A DNA stretch of 64,000 bases from NCBI GenBank assembly GCA_027625915.1, contig JANTQA010000012.1, positions 13,106,501 to 13,170,500 of the forward strand. The letters run 5' to 3'. A program made the position numbers and the translations under genes. The notes beneath the pieces were generated by a model. It saw only the letters and a list, made by a program, of their open reading frames with translations, was not told where the DNA came from and made no database searches. Origin of the DNA: Anaeramoeba flamelloides. Lineage: Eukaryota > Metamonada > Anaeramoebidae. Positions within the stretch are counted from its first letter, which is position 1. Each line of letters begins with the position of its first letter. Positions 12,068-23,600 of the stretch are shown here, piece by piece.

Positions 12068-13687
12068 ATGATCGATTATGATCTTTGGAATTTTTGTATT
12101 ATAGTTATAATTTTAATTGGCTTTGTCTGGTTATTTCATCTAGTGAAAGAGTTCCGCTCAATTATGGAAATAAGAACTTCGATCGAGACAGACCAAGTGG
12201 TCTATGATCCAACATATTCGCAACAATTCCCATTTACTCCGATTTTCTCAAGGCCACATTACGAATTGATTGTTAAAACTTCTGGGAACGAAAACAACGG
12301 AGGAACTGAGCTCAGGTCCACTTCTGAAACTTACCAATTCATTAAAGAAAGTTTTAAATGTGATCGTCCAATAGAATCACCTACGTTTAATGTTAGTTTT
12401 GATTTTTCATCTGCAGCCTCAAATACACAAGCACAGTTATTTTTTGGTGTTGATTCTCGGAAATTTAAACAATGTCTGAAGTCAATAGTGGTTGAAAGAA
12501 AAAAATTGGTCGAAGAAATTCTGGAAGAAATCTTGCAAAATCAAAAAAACAGAGACGCGAATGATCAAATTAAAAATAAAAATAAAAAAAAGAACAAGAA
12601 AAACAAAAACAACAAAAATAAAAAAAAAAGTAGAAAGAAAAAAAAAATCCCTAATCACCAGGGCAAAAACAGCTTTGTCGACTATAAAATGATCGAGTCT
12701 AATGAGAACACTCAGTCAAGCTCAACCATTATAAGTTCTGATGATTTTACTTTTAATCAAGAAATGAACATTAACTCATTAAACAAGTTTGCAAAGAAAA
12801 ATCAAAGCCAAAGCCAAATCCAAATCCAATTAGCTGTCGAATCGAGATTTAAAAAGTATATGAAGAAAAAAATGTATCACGAAGCGGCCCCTGTAATCGA
12901 AAGTATTATTGAAATAGATGAAAAAGAAAGTGGTAGTGAAACAGATTCTGAAAGCGAAATTGAAAGCGAAACTGAAAGTGAAAAAAACACAAATAGCGTC
13001 AAAAATGGGTTGTTAGAAAAGGAAAAAGAAAAAGAAAAAGAAAAAGAAAAAGAGAAAGAGAAAGAGAAAGAGAAAAGGGAAAAGAAAAATACTATAAAAA
13101 TTAAAAACGAAATTCAAATAGAAACGGAAAAAATCAAAAAGGAAATTCTCATTGATTTTAAACAATTCTTGGAGTGTTCAAAAATCCAAAATTTTGAAAA
13201 AGGTGAATTAATTTCTTTCCAGTCCGAGAACTTTAGTTGTGAGCATTTATCAGATATTTTTCGTTCAGAGTTTGAAGTGAAAAATACCCTAATGTACCCT
13301 TTAATTGTAGTAATTCAAAATAACCCCAATTTTGATTTTTCAAATATTAATTTCTTGGAAACAGATAAAACACTGCTTCGAAGATCAATTATAGAAAATT
13401 TCCCTCTGTCACAATTAATACTAGCAGACTTTTCTGGCTTCCAATATTCGCCACACATCCAAACAATATTTAATTCGTTTGGTGCAAACTTTTATATAAT
13501 AAGTGACGTTTATGGGGATTATGAAGAATCAAGTGAGTGTGTAATTTGCTTTTCGGAAAGAAAGGAAGTTATTCTATTAAATTGCTGCCATTTATGTGTT
13601 TGTAAACAATGCTACCCACAAATTGAAAAATGTCCAATTTGCCGTGCTTCGTTTAATTCCTATATTCTTTTTAATGAAACTCGTTAA
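12068..13687 (+). CDS. MGRN1/RNF157-like RING-type E3 ubiquitin ligase, membrane-anchored
   Basis: A 539-aa single-exon protein. Residues 8-26 are a hydrophobic helix (CIIVIILIGFVWLFHLV), probably a membrane anchor. Residues 106-130 (FNVSFDFSSAASNTQAQLFF) and 396-417 (SEFEVKNTLMYPLIVVIQNN) resemble the two halves of the MGRN1/LUL substrate-side domain. They are separated here by about 260 residues of Lys/Asn, Ser/Glu and KEKE low complexity. The C-terminal RING (489-523) has CVICF, LNCCHLCVCKQC and KCPICRASF, aligning closely with MGRN1's LPCRHLCLCTSC pattern, and keeps all zinc ligands. MGRN1-type ligases ubiquitinate trafficking and signalling proteins. The N-terminal anchor is not typical of animal MGRN1, which is usually myristoylated or soluble. 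The start is the first ATG after a long A run. Confidence 0.8.
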   Translation: MIDYDLWNFCIIVIILIGFVWLFHLVKEFRSIMEIRTSIETDQVVYDPTYSQQFPFTPIFSRPHYELIVKTSGNENNGGTELRSTSETYQFIKESFKCDRPIESPTFNVSFDFSSAASNTQAQLFFGVDSRKFKQCLKSIVVERKKLVEEILEEILQNQKNRDANDQIKNKNKKKNKKNKNNKNKKKSRKKKKIPNHQGKNSFVDYKMIESNENTQSSSTIISSDDFTFNQEMNINSLNKFAKKNQSQSQIQIQLAVESRFKKYMKKKMYHEAAPVIESIIEIDEKESGSETDSESEIESETESEKNTNSVKNGLLEKEKEKEKEKEKEKEKEKEKREKKNTIKIKNEIQIETEKIKKEILIDFKQFLECSKIQNFEKGELISFQSENFSCEHLSDIFRSEFEVKNTLMYPLIVVIQNNPNFDFSNINFLETDKTLLRRSIIENFPLSQLILADFSGFQYSPHIQTIFNSFGANFYIISDVYGDYEESSECVICFSERKEVILLNCCHLCVCKQCYPQIEKCPICRASFNSYILFNETR

Positions 13688-14497
13688 GGTATTGTGTTCA
13701 TTTATCGCAGTTTTTACTGCTGTCTTCTTTCTTTTGTTTTGTTTTCTTGTCTTGGATTGTCTCTTCTTTTCTTGTCTTTTCTTTTTCTTTTCTTGTTTGT
13801 ATTAATTTAAGGTTATTATTTAAAAATAAATTATTTTTTATTTAACAAATAATAATTTTATTATCAAAAAATTATTAATAATAATATATACCATATCCAT
13901 TAATATTGGTTTTTGTTTTTTTTTCTGGTAGTGAATTTTTTTTTTTTCAAAAATCTTACTATAGTCTTTACGATCTAAAAACCTTTTAATTTTTTAATTA
14001 GAGTATTTAAGGTTTTCGATTTTAATTTGCCTTAAGGCTGAAATAATCATCATTTTATTAGAAGTTTTCGATATTCAATAAATTATGATTATTATAAAAG
14101 TATTGTAATAATTATCAAAATATCTTGAAATAAAATGAATGGAAATTTAACTGTGAATATTTGTTTCGGAGATTTTATTTTATTTTTGCTTGTAAAAATT
14201 AGTATTTGATCAAAAAAAAAACAAATAATTAAAAATAAAATATAAGTTTTAAAAAATTGAATTAAAAGCTATTGTATTTTATAAAAATTTCTTGGCAAGA
14301 AGATTAAGTTTTACTTTTAAGCAACAATAATAATTTACAGTAAATCATTTTTTTTAAGATGTAGTGTTATCTTATATTTTGTTAAAAAGAAAATTTTGAA
14401 TAAAGATATCACCTATTCATGAATTCTTGAAAGGATTTTGATTTTTTTTTACTTTTGGTTTCATTATCTCTACAAGTTTGTAAGAGAAGGGTAATTT

Positions 14498-14585
14498 AAA
14501 AATAATGTTTTGGGTACCAAGTCATTCATTGAGTATGAAGACAAACCACATTAAGTGACTAGTACCAAAAGTCATTATTTTTGTT
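14498..14585. repeat. Short imperfect inverted repeat (hairpin)
   Basis: A left arm AAAAATAATGTTTTGGGTACC continues as AAGTCATT; the right arm, read in reverse complement, is AAAAATAATGACTTTTGGTAC followed by TAGTCACTT. The arms are about 30 bases with a loop of about 20. It may be a tiny solo-hairpin element. No second copy was found in the window. Confidence 0.4.
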
Positions 14586-14894
14586 TTAAGATTTATTTAT
14601 TAAAAATCTATTGATCAAGTAAATTTATCAAAATTCGTATATAATCAATAGATCCACTTATTTTTTAATAATACTATGCGGCTCTATCAAATCTATTGAT
14701 AAAAAAAAGTACCAAATATATTTTGAAATATCATGATTAAAGTCAAAATACGATTAACTGAAAAAAAAAAAATTGTACATATGGGCTTTTAAATGGTAAG
14801 AATAGTATGACTTTAATATTCTGGTAGAAATTCAAAATTATAATTTAAATGTAAAATAGTACTCTGGGTTCACATTTTATTATTTTTTTTTACT

Positions 14895-15710
14895 GATATT
14901 TTCCCTTCATTTTAAAAACAATAACCTATTCTGAAAATCAGTAAAATTTTCAGAATTAAAAAAGAATCCAAAACATCCCTAGATTCACAAAATTAAAACT
15001 TAATCAATTTTCCCTATTTGAATTTAAATTATCAACATTAAATATTGTAGGAAAACCAATACCAGGTATAAAAAAATTCAGAATACGATTTTTAATTTTG
15101 AATCTTTGAAAAATTATTGTGTTATTTCATTTATTTAAAATCAAATCCTTTTTTTAAATAACCTAATATTTTATTGAATTTAGTAATTAATAAACATAAA
15201 GTTCATTAAAGCAGGATTTATATAGAATACTCAAAAAAAAAAAAAAAATTAATAGCCTGGGTAGATCTACTGTTTTAAAAAAAAAATGTGTTTTATAAAG
15301 GTTTATGATAAATTTTGAAAATGATAAGTTTCATTCTTTTTTTTTAATTAATTTAATTGTGTTTTGAAAAAGTGTAATTTCATTAATCATCATTCTAATA
15401 AGTTGGTGAGAAATAATTTTAGTAATTTGATTCATAAAAAAGGGATTTGATTTTAAATAAATGAAATAACACAACAATTTTTCAAAGATTCACAATTAAA
15501 AATCTTGTTAGGGAATTTTTTTCTGGTCTAGTATTTTTTTTACAACTATAAATTTAATTTTTTGATTTTTTTGGTACCCCGATTTTACTATTCATGTGAA
15601 AATGGCTTTAAGATTTTAACAATAGGTATTAATTATTTTTGAACTATATCAAATTTCAGGTATTTCTATTGTTCATTAAAAAATATCAAAAAAAAAAAAA
15701 ATTTCAAAAT
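14895..15710 (+). repeat. Dispersed repeat family D, copy 2, interrupted by a family C element
   Basis: The flanks 14,895-15,055 and 15,541-15,710 line up with the uninterrupted copy at 7890-8205. The DNA in between is a complete family C element. The nested arrangement shows D is older than the C insertion at this site. The borders are approximate. Confidence 0.4.
15056..15540 (+). mobile_element. Non-autonomous TIR element family C, copy 1
   Basis: About 485 bp with long terminal inverted repeats. The left arm reads GATTTTTAATTTTGAATC, continuing through TGTGTTATTTCATTTATTT; the right arm mirrors it as AAATAAATGAAATAACACA to GATTCACAATTAAAAATC. Arms of about 65 bases are matched almost base for base. 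The interior shares TAGTAATAAA, AAAGTTCAT, TCTAGAATAC and AGTAGATC with copies 2 and 3. There is no ORF. It probably depends on a transposase encoded elsewhere. Confidence 0.65.
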
Positions 15711-16138
15711 TTTTTGATATCAATATAATCTTACAATTAAAACCGAGACAACAATTTTTTCAAGAAGGCTAGAACTAATAAATAGATCTTTGGTATGTGA
15801 ATATTTTCCAATGAAAGTCAATTTGAAAATTTTATTTAGAGGGGTCAAAAGTGAGTTCTACAGATCACAAGCAAAAATTTCAGAAAGGAGAAGAAGGAAA
15901 ATTAGACGAAATCTTTTCCCTTTTGTAATCCACACCCAAACAAATAAAAATCAAAAATCAAAAATCAAAAACAAAAAGAGAAAAAATAAACAAAGAGAAA
16001 AATCAATAAATTTATTTTCTTTGTCTCGAATGAAAAAAATAGTGATAAAGCTAGAGTAGAAAATTAAAAAGCATTTGATCGATTTGATTCATAAGATCGT
16101 GACTTTTAATGTAAACACTACAAAAAAAATCGTAAACT

Positions 16139-16584
16139 TTAATAGTCCTCACTTTCTTCGTCTTCAGACTTATCAGAGGAAGACGTTCCTTCTTTTTCTT
16201 TTTCTTTTTCTTTTTCTTTTTCTTTTTCTTTTTCTTCGTTCTCATTTTCTTTTTCAGTATTGTCAAAAAATTTAGGTACATTTTCGAGATCATTCTCATT
16301 GATTCCGCTTTTTTTTGCTTTTTCTAAAATGCTTTTGTTTAATTCTTCAAGACTTTCTTGCATTTGTTGAACTTTGGTTCACAAATTAAAAGAATAAACA
16401 AAGAAGAGAAAAATTTCTAAAAAAAGGGTTTGTTTGAAATTTAAACAAAAAGAAGAAAACAATTACTGTTTTTATTAATGTTGTCACTCAATGTTTCAAA
16501 GTTTTGTTGGACTTTTTTGATGATTTCTTTTCCTTCATTATAAATTGTATCGGGATCTAAGGTGAAGCTGTTTTCTTCTGTCAT
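16139..16584 (-). CDS. HSBP1-like heat-shock-factor-binding coiled-coil protein, two exons
   Basis: Exon 1 is 16,584-16,467 and exon 2 is 16,371-16,139, joined across a 95-base GT-AG intron (GTAATT..ACCAAAG) to give 116 aa in one frame. Residues 20-66 resemble HSBP1: KKVQQNFETLSDNINKNIQQ, then ESLEELNKSILEKAKKSGI, equivalent to QQMQDKFQTMSDQIIGRIDD and DDLEKNIADLMTQAGV. HSBP1 is a small trimeric coiled coil that binds HSF1 and damps the heat-shock response; the family also acts with WASH/CCDC53. The C-terminal 40 or so residues are an added charged tail (EKEKEK repeats, then Ser/Asp/Glu, ending EDY). Without splicing only the second half is visible. The identification rests on the FETLSDNI core and the heptad spacing. 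Confidence 0.7.
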
Positions 16585-17286
16585 TTTTTAAAAAAAATAT
16601 GAAGGTTTGGAATAAAGTTATGAAAATGAATTAATTTTTGATGAGACAAATCCCTTCACACCCTCAACAAATAAACATGAAAGAAAGTCAGTTTTCTTTA
16701 CAAAGTATCCTTTTTGAGTGAATTGAACACAAAGAAATCAAATTATTCATAATATCAATCATTGACAATTAATGGTTAAAATTTTCACTTCATTTTTCGT
16801 TTTAGATTCACAATTCAGAAAATTTTAAAAAAATCGATTTTAATTAGTGATCTCATTTTATTTGTTTGGTCCTTTTCAAAGTTCACTTTGGGTAAACATT
16901 GTAGAATAAAAAAATCTAAATCAAAGTATGTTTTGTCTTGAAAAATAAAAGATTAGTTGTAATATGATCCAATTTGAATTTCAAATCATAGAGCTTTACA
17001 AAAAATGTGTTATTAAAGGTGATAATCCTTCTTATATTAAAATTTGTGCTTGTTTTTTTTCCTTATTCCAATTCAACAACCAATTCACTCAAAATTATAT
17101 ACCAAATTGAAATCAATTTTGAAAAAAAACTCATTAAAATTTTACATAAATTTTAAATTATGAGCGCAATTTGTGGAAAATTTTTCATAATATTCCCAAT
17201 TTTTATTACATTTATTGATTTTATTAACGCTATAAAAATTTTCCAATTTGATCCTTCTTTTTTAATAGTTATTTTTTTAATAATAG

Positions 17287-17544
17287 AATTTTGAGAAGAC
17301 TACACCATATTTACTGAAGGTTATTATTGGTTTCATTTATCTACTAATTTTTAGGCCTTTTATAAAAAAGAAACATGCTTTTTATTTTGAAACAAGGATT
17401 AACCTATTTGCCAGCATTATTATGACAACCTTAGTTTCTATTAAAGGTCTCTATCAAAAATTGTTTAAAGTCTTTCAAAATAAAGAAACTATTAGGGACC
17501 CAAGGGCAAAAACATTAGGGAATTATGTCCCCTTATCTCATTAG
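17287..17544 (+). pseudogene. Coding-like fragment of a possible multi-membrane protein
   Basis: An 85-codon frame bounded by TAG on both sides has only internal Met. It includes a hydrophobic stretch (LLKVIIGFIYLLIFRPF) followed by KKKHAFYFETRINLFAS, and then GNYVPLSH at its end. The RPF..H..YFETR pattern loosely resembles the KPYISTRHNTLEFTLL region between the last membrane segments of the giant protein at 38.5-48.6 kb. It could be a remnant of such a gene or an exon of an unseen gene. Frames of this length do occur by chance here. Confidence 0.25.
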
Positions 17545-19827
17545 TTTGGATTGAACTCTTACATTTCCAAATTAAATGCAATTTATTATTATATGCCCTT
17601 AAAACCTAAAAAAACACTAAAAATGGAAAACTGAACAAATACCTTCAATTAAAAAAATAAAAAAATTAAAAAAATTAAAAAATCAAAATGAAAAATAAAA
17701 ATAAATAAAGTTTTCATTTAACTTTTTCTTGAAAACATTTTTTGCCAAAATGACTGAATTCAAACTTGAAATTATGTATATTTTTATATTCAGTCTCTTA
17801 TTTTAACTCATTTACTAAAACAAATTTTAAATTATGAGAATTTTATTTTCACAGAAGGTACTAATTTGGTCTTCAGATTATTTTTTATTTTTAAAATGGT
17901 AAAATTAAAAAAAAAAGTTATTTAAAAAAGAAGAACTCTTTAAAAATATATTCTAATTTAAAATATGAACTTATTCTTTGATTTCAAAATTTCTCAGCCC
18001 CTTTTTTTCAAAAAAAAAAGAAAAAAGTGCACAGAAAATTTTAAAAATATTTTCAATATTCAAACGTTGAGAGTATTTTTATTCTCAAAATTTTTATCCC
18101 AATAGTTAATTGAATTAAGTTTTAAGCTAGATTTTGAAAAATATTAAGTAGAAAAAATAGTGTATTTTTATATTAAGTATATATAGGATCATCTTTTTAA
18201 TTATCATTTCACAATGAAAACCAAAAAAAAAATGTTCTATGACTTGTATTATCGAGTTACAAATAACAAGCTCTTAAAAAAATCAAGTATTATCAATAAT
18301 TATTGTGTTATGGGTTTCATAAACCGCCAAGAAATTAAGAATTTGGTCCTGGAAAATGTCAAATCCTGAAATGTTGACCTTTATATTTCTTCTAGATCTC
18401 AAGATATAAAAGAATAATTCAATACTATTTTAGCCCATAATTCTCATTGTAATTGACCCTTTTTAGATATTGATAATTTTTAATATAGTAATTTGAATTG
18501 AATTGAAATTAAACTTGTGAACATAAAATTAATTGGATTAAAGTTTACAATCCCTGAAATTTGAAAAAAAAATATATTGAGTGCCGTTGCATGGACTTAT
18601 TGATTGGGTTCTTCTCTGATTAATCAAGTACTTGTTATGAGTTTTAATAGTGATTCAAAATGGTAATTTTTGACAATTTATTTTTTTTTTACAAAATTTG
18701 AATTGAAGAGCATAAGAATAATATATCGGTACTCAAGTTAATTTAAGAAATGTGATTTTTGTGGGTTTTTGATTGAAATTTTAAATTATATTTGGTTTTA
18801 TTTTGATATTTTTTTTTATTATTTAATTTATTGATTAAAAAGTAAATTAAAATTTCAATCTACATCTGTAAAAATCTAAATTTATTTTTAAACACCTACC
18901 AAACTATTAGCATTAAACTCAGAAATGCATATTTTGGGAGAAAAAAAATCAAAAAATTGACTTATTGAACAACAATCTAAATTCATACAAAACTCAAGAT
19001 CAAACAGCTAAGAACCAAAATAACTTGTTTTCACATAGATTCATGATAATATTTTTTCACGTTTTATGAATTTTTAACATTAAAGTAAACTCTTTTTCAG
19101 TCAAAGGTGCCCAGTTTTATTGAAGAAATGGAAGACATTCTATGAGTTTAATTCAATACTCTTATCAAACTAAAATTTTCAATTTTTAGATCAAAATCAT
19201 TTTTTCTCATTTTGTAAAATTTTGTTTTTTTTGCTTTTTGCTTTTTTTTTTTTTTTTTTTTTTTTCTTCTTTTCTTTTTTCTTTTTTTTTTAAAAATTTA
19301 ACTTTGAAAAAAAAAATGTTTGAAAAACGAAATAAACCTTAAGAAAAGTTAAGCTTTGTATATTCTTTTAAAATTCATACATTTACAAGTAAAAAATCTT
19401 ATTATCAACGATTTTAATTTCCTAAAGAAATTGATAATTTTGCACGAGACGTTCCAATGAATGGGGCACAAAAAATTTTTTAACATTTTTTTTTTTTTTG
19501 AAATTTATGGTTTGTTCAGGGGTTTCTTTTATAATTATGGACTCTTATATTAAGTTTATTATTTCTCGTATTTCTAAACAATCTAAGTTTGGTTGATTCT
19601 TAAAAATAAAGTGACTTTTTCGTTTTTGGCTGGACCCCTTTGAGTGAAATCGAGTTTATATTGCAAATTGAATAAAAAATTAAAACCAGATATAACTCTT
19701 TACCAAAAAAAAAAAAAACAATATTTTTTATAACTATATATAAAAGATCTTGATTTACCTTAACCGAAATGTAAGAATAAAATACATTTTAAAAATTCTG
19801 AAAATTCTTTTTGACATAACTTTGTGG

Positions 19828-20402
19828 TGGTTGGTAAGAATATTTTCAAAATTTTGAGACACATTATATATGAAACTAAATTATTCAAATATTTTTTTTA
19901 ATCAAACACATTGATATTTTAATGAAAATAGGAGATGAATATATCCTGGTATTATAAAAAAATTACCTCTAATTAAAAAATGGAAATCAAAAAAATTACA
20001 ATATTTATCAAGAAATAATTAATTAACTCGTCACTATTTTTTTTTTTTTGTCCAATTTCTAAATAAGGATTCCAAATTAAGAAATAAGTTTAATATTGAA
20101 AAAATACTGGGTTTTTTCAAATCTAAGTAATTGGCAAAAAAATTTCGTCAATCTCTATTCAATTTAGGTAAAAAAAATTAATAGAGATTAGTGCCTTAAA
20201 CAAAACCCTTTTTTTATTTATCAATATGTTAATTTTTTTGCTTCCATTTTTTAGTTGGTATGAAAATATATTTTGCTAGGATAGATTCAACTCTTGTACT
20301 TATTAAAGCATTTATTTATTTAGTTAAAGTAATAAGTTGAGTGATTCAGTTTTGCATAAAAGGTGTCACTCAAAAGTGGTAAAATGTACTTCCCTCCTTA
20401 AA
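19828..20402 (+). mobile_element. TIR element family B, copy 1 (internally deleted)
   Basis: The left end GGTTGGTAAGAATATTTTC and the right end GGTAAAATGTACTTCCCTCC match the two ends of the 1.2-kb elements at 21,115 and 58,053. The left interior shares TGAAACT(A/G)AATTATTCAAAT and ACATTGATATTT. The middle 600 or so bases are missing. It lies directly upstream of the RACK1 gene. Confidence 0.55.
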
Positions 20403-20600
20403 TAATTTGAAAGCTAAAAATAATTAACATTTTTTTACACTTTGCTCATTCACATTTCTTTTTTAAAAAATTTTCTCTGAGGTAAGCAACGATTTTACAC
20501 TTTTATTTTTATGATAACCAACCCGTGTTGAGTGATTTTTTTTCTTTGATTTCTTAAAACTTAACTCTTCAACATAAAGACAAATAGAAATTTATCAATA

Positions 20601-23600
20601 ATGAGTTCAGAAACTTCATTTTTTTTGAAATGTGTTCTTGAAGGTCACACAGGTTGGGTAACTGCTATTGCAACAATACCAGAAAAGCCAAACATGTTTG
20701 TCACAAGTTCAAGGGGTATTTTTCTTTTCTCTTTTCTTTTTCAATACAATACCTTTCCTTTTCCTTATCATATAACAAATCCTTCAACTTTTTTTTGAAA
20801 AATACTAACAAACACCAACCAAAAATCGTAAACAAAAACCTACAGACACAACTCTCCTTGTTTGGAATATCAATGACGAAGAAGTTGAAGGTTACCAAGA
20901 AAACTACGCTTATTTAGTTAAATCTCTTCAGGGACATAGTCATTTTGTTGAAGATGTCACAATTTCCAAGAATGGAAAGTATGCTTTATCTGGATCATCT
21001 GGTAATTTTTTTCTCTTTTTTTTTTATTTCTTTTAGAGTCCTAATTTCAAAACACTAAATCAAGTCAAAATTGTTCATTGTATCGATTCTTCTCGCAAGG
21101 TTAATTTTTGATTGTTAAGGTGGTAAGTACATTTTTTCAAATTTTTGGTGCCACTTTTTATGCGAAACTGAATCATTCAAATTATTTCAAGAGCTAAATA
21201 AATAACTGCTTTAATAAATGTCAGAAGTTGAATCTATTCATAGTATAATATTTTTACATACCAACTAAAAAATGGAAATCAAAAAAATGAAAAGATTGAT
21301 GAAAAAAAATAAATACCAATCATTTATTTCTTGATCTTATATGTAACATTTGGTACAATTACTTCTTTTTTACTTTGGTTTTGATTTTTAATTCTCAATG
21401 GAAAAACTTTTGTTTGTAAAATTTTAGAGAAACCAATGCATTATTATATTCTAAAAGAAGTCCCCAAAATGAATTTAAAAATCCAATTTTCGATTAAAAA
21501 CCATCTAATTCAAGTTTTGTTTCAGAAAATAAGATATTTATTGAATTCTTCTTCAGTTATCAAGATTGATTCGGCGATATTCATTATTTATTTTCTGATA
21601 AAATTGAAACTCAAAATAATTACTGAATCATACTTGAATTTTATTCAAAAATTTTCTTTTTCTTTGGATTGGAATCTTTTGTAACTGTTTTTTGATTTCG
21701 AGAATTCAACCTATTTACTTTTGGTCTTTCAAACAGTATCATTTGTTTTGGATTTGTTTTGATAAAAATATTCAAAAAAAGAATTTTGAAAGCAAATTTG
21801 TCACAAAAGGTACAGTAAAATAATAATAAATAGTAATGGGGTCAAGAAATACAAGCTTAAAAATTGTTTGGATTCATCAAAATTAAGAAGAAAAAGAAAA
21901 CAAATCTTGGAAAATAGGCTTTTATGAATTTGTTATATTTCATTCTTGATTTCGATAAATTTATCTGGAAAGGAAAGGTGATCTTTCTTGTTTGGTCTTC
22001 TAAAAGAAAATATTTGTTTAAAATACACACCTTCTGGGGTCTATTTTTTTGGTTTATTCTTTGATTAAATTCAGGAATCCCCATAAACATATTTCTCGAT
22101 CTAAAACCTAATTTAATAAAACCAAAAAATAAATCCAATAAATTGAAGAATTAAAGATTCAGCTCTGATTACTTTGGATTCGCTTTCTTTTCACAAATAG
22201 AGAAGTGAATGGTATTTAAGTTTCAAAGTTTCAATATCTGGTGGCACTCAAAAAATCATTTTTCAGTTAGGTTGTCACAATTAAAATTTTATCAAATGGT
22301 AAAATGTGCCTACTTCCTTACACTACACTACAAGGAAAATTTTTTCAAAAAAAAATCTCTAAATTTTGTATTTTTGAAATATACTCATATAATAAACATT
22401 ATTATACATAACAATTTTCAATGAGGTTTACAACTTTAATAGATATTAATAGGAATTGAAAAAAAAATGAAATTTTTCAGTAATATTTTTTTCATTTTTA
22501 ATTGTAAAATTTTTGAATTTTTTAATTGACTTAGTAGAGAGATAATTTTCAAGTATTTTTTTAATGGTCTAAAAGGAAACATATTTTTCAATTTGAAAAT
22601 AGCCCAAAATATTCCAATCAAAAGATATCGCTAAATTAAATTGAAAAACTGATTTTTTTATCTGTTTTTGGAATATTTTTTATCATTTTATTTTTTTTCC
22701 ATGTTTGAGTTTTTATATACGTTCCCGGTTTTTTTCTGTAAATTACTTTAACATTTATTCGTTTTTCAATCTTAATTTTCAATCAAAAATTAATTCATTT
22801 CAACTTTTTTCAATAAAAAAATACCCCAAAAATAGGTGTTTTTTTCAAAAGTCGGTATTTTTGAAAAGGGGGGTATTCGGATTTTCATGAGTTTAATAGC
22901 TATCCTTTTTGTATTACATAAAATTATGATAACTTTGAAAAAATAATTTAAAAAAGATGTATAACTGAAATCCAATGTATAGTTTTGGCTAACTTTAATT
23001 TTTCAGTATTTAAATTTTCCTTGTAGTGTACAAGGAAAATTTTTTCAAAAAAATCTCTAAATTTTGTATTTTTGAAATACACTCATATAATAAACATTAT
23101 TATACATAACAATTTTCAATGAGGTTTACAACTTTAATAGATATTAATAGGAATTGAAAAAAAATAAAATTTTTCAGTAATATTTTTTTCATTTTTAATT
23201 GTAAAATTTTTGAATTTTTTAATTGACTTAGTAGAGAGATAATTTTCAAGTATTTTTAAAATAGTCTAAAAAGAAACATATTTTTCAATTTCAAAATAAC
23301 ACAAAATATTCCAATCAAAAGATATCGCTAAATTAAATTGAAAATCTGATTTTTTATCTGTTTTTGGAATATTTTTTATCATTTTATTTTTTTCCATGTT
23401 TGAGTTTTTATATACGTTCCCGATTTTTTTCTGCAAATTGCTTTAACATATATTCTTTTTTTCAATCTTAATGTTCAATCAAAAAATTAATTCATTTCAA
23501 CTTTTTCCAATAAAAAATACCCCAAAAATAGGTGTTTTTTTCAAAAGTCGGTATTTTTGAAAAGGGGGGTATTCGTATTTTCATGAGTTTAATAGCTATC

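Larger units (their letters stand above)
13688..16138. other. Gene-poor region with nested repeats
   Basis: About 2.4 kb with no supportable gene. It holds a short inverted pair near 14,498-14,585 (AAAAATAATG arms with GGTACCAAGTCATT) and a family D copy that has been split by a family C element. A 89-codon frame at 15,790-16,059 looks spurious: it is Lys/Arg/Asn-rich and overlaps the 3' flank of the HSBP1-like gene. Confidence 0.45.
16585..20600. other. Gene-poor region upstream of RACK1
   Basis: About 4 kb. It contains an ATG-less coding-like frame (17,287-17,544) and a shortened family B element (about 19,828-20,402). The rest, including a T-rich tract near 19,230-19,300, shows no supported gene. 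The final 200 bases before the RACK1 ATG are presumably its promoter and leader, but I see no motif I can name with confidence. Confidence 0.45.

Noticed and set aside
13021-13085. GAAAAA hexamer tract as a non-coding satellite
   Set aside because: It is in frame within the RING gene and encodes the KEKE segment.
15790-16059. 89-codon plus-strand frame rich in Arg, Lys and Asn
   Set aside because: No family, low-complexity C-terminal half, and placed in the 3' flank of the HSBP1-like gene; composition explains it.
16051-16299. Lys-rich frames on both strands over the HSBP1-like C-terminal exon
   Set aside because: These are other-frame shadows of the GAA/AAA repeat that encodes the EK tail.
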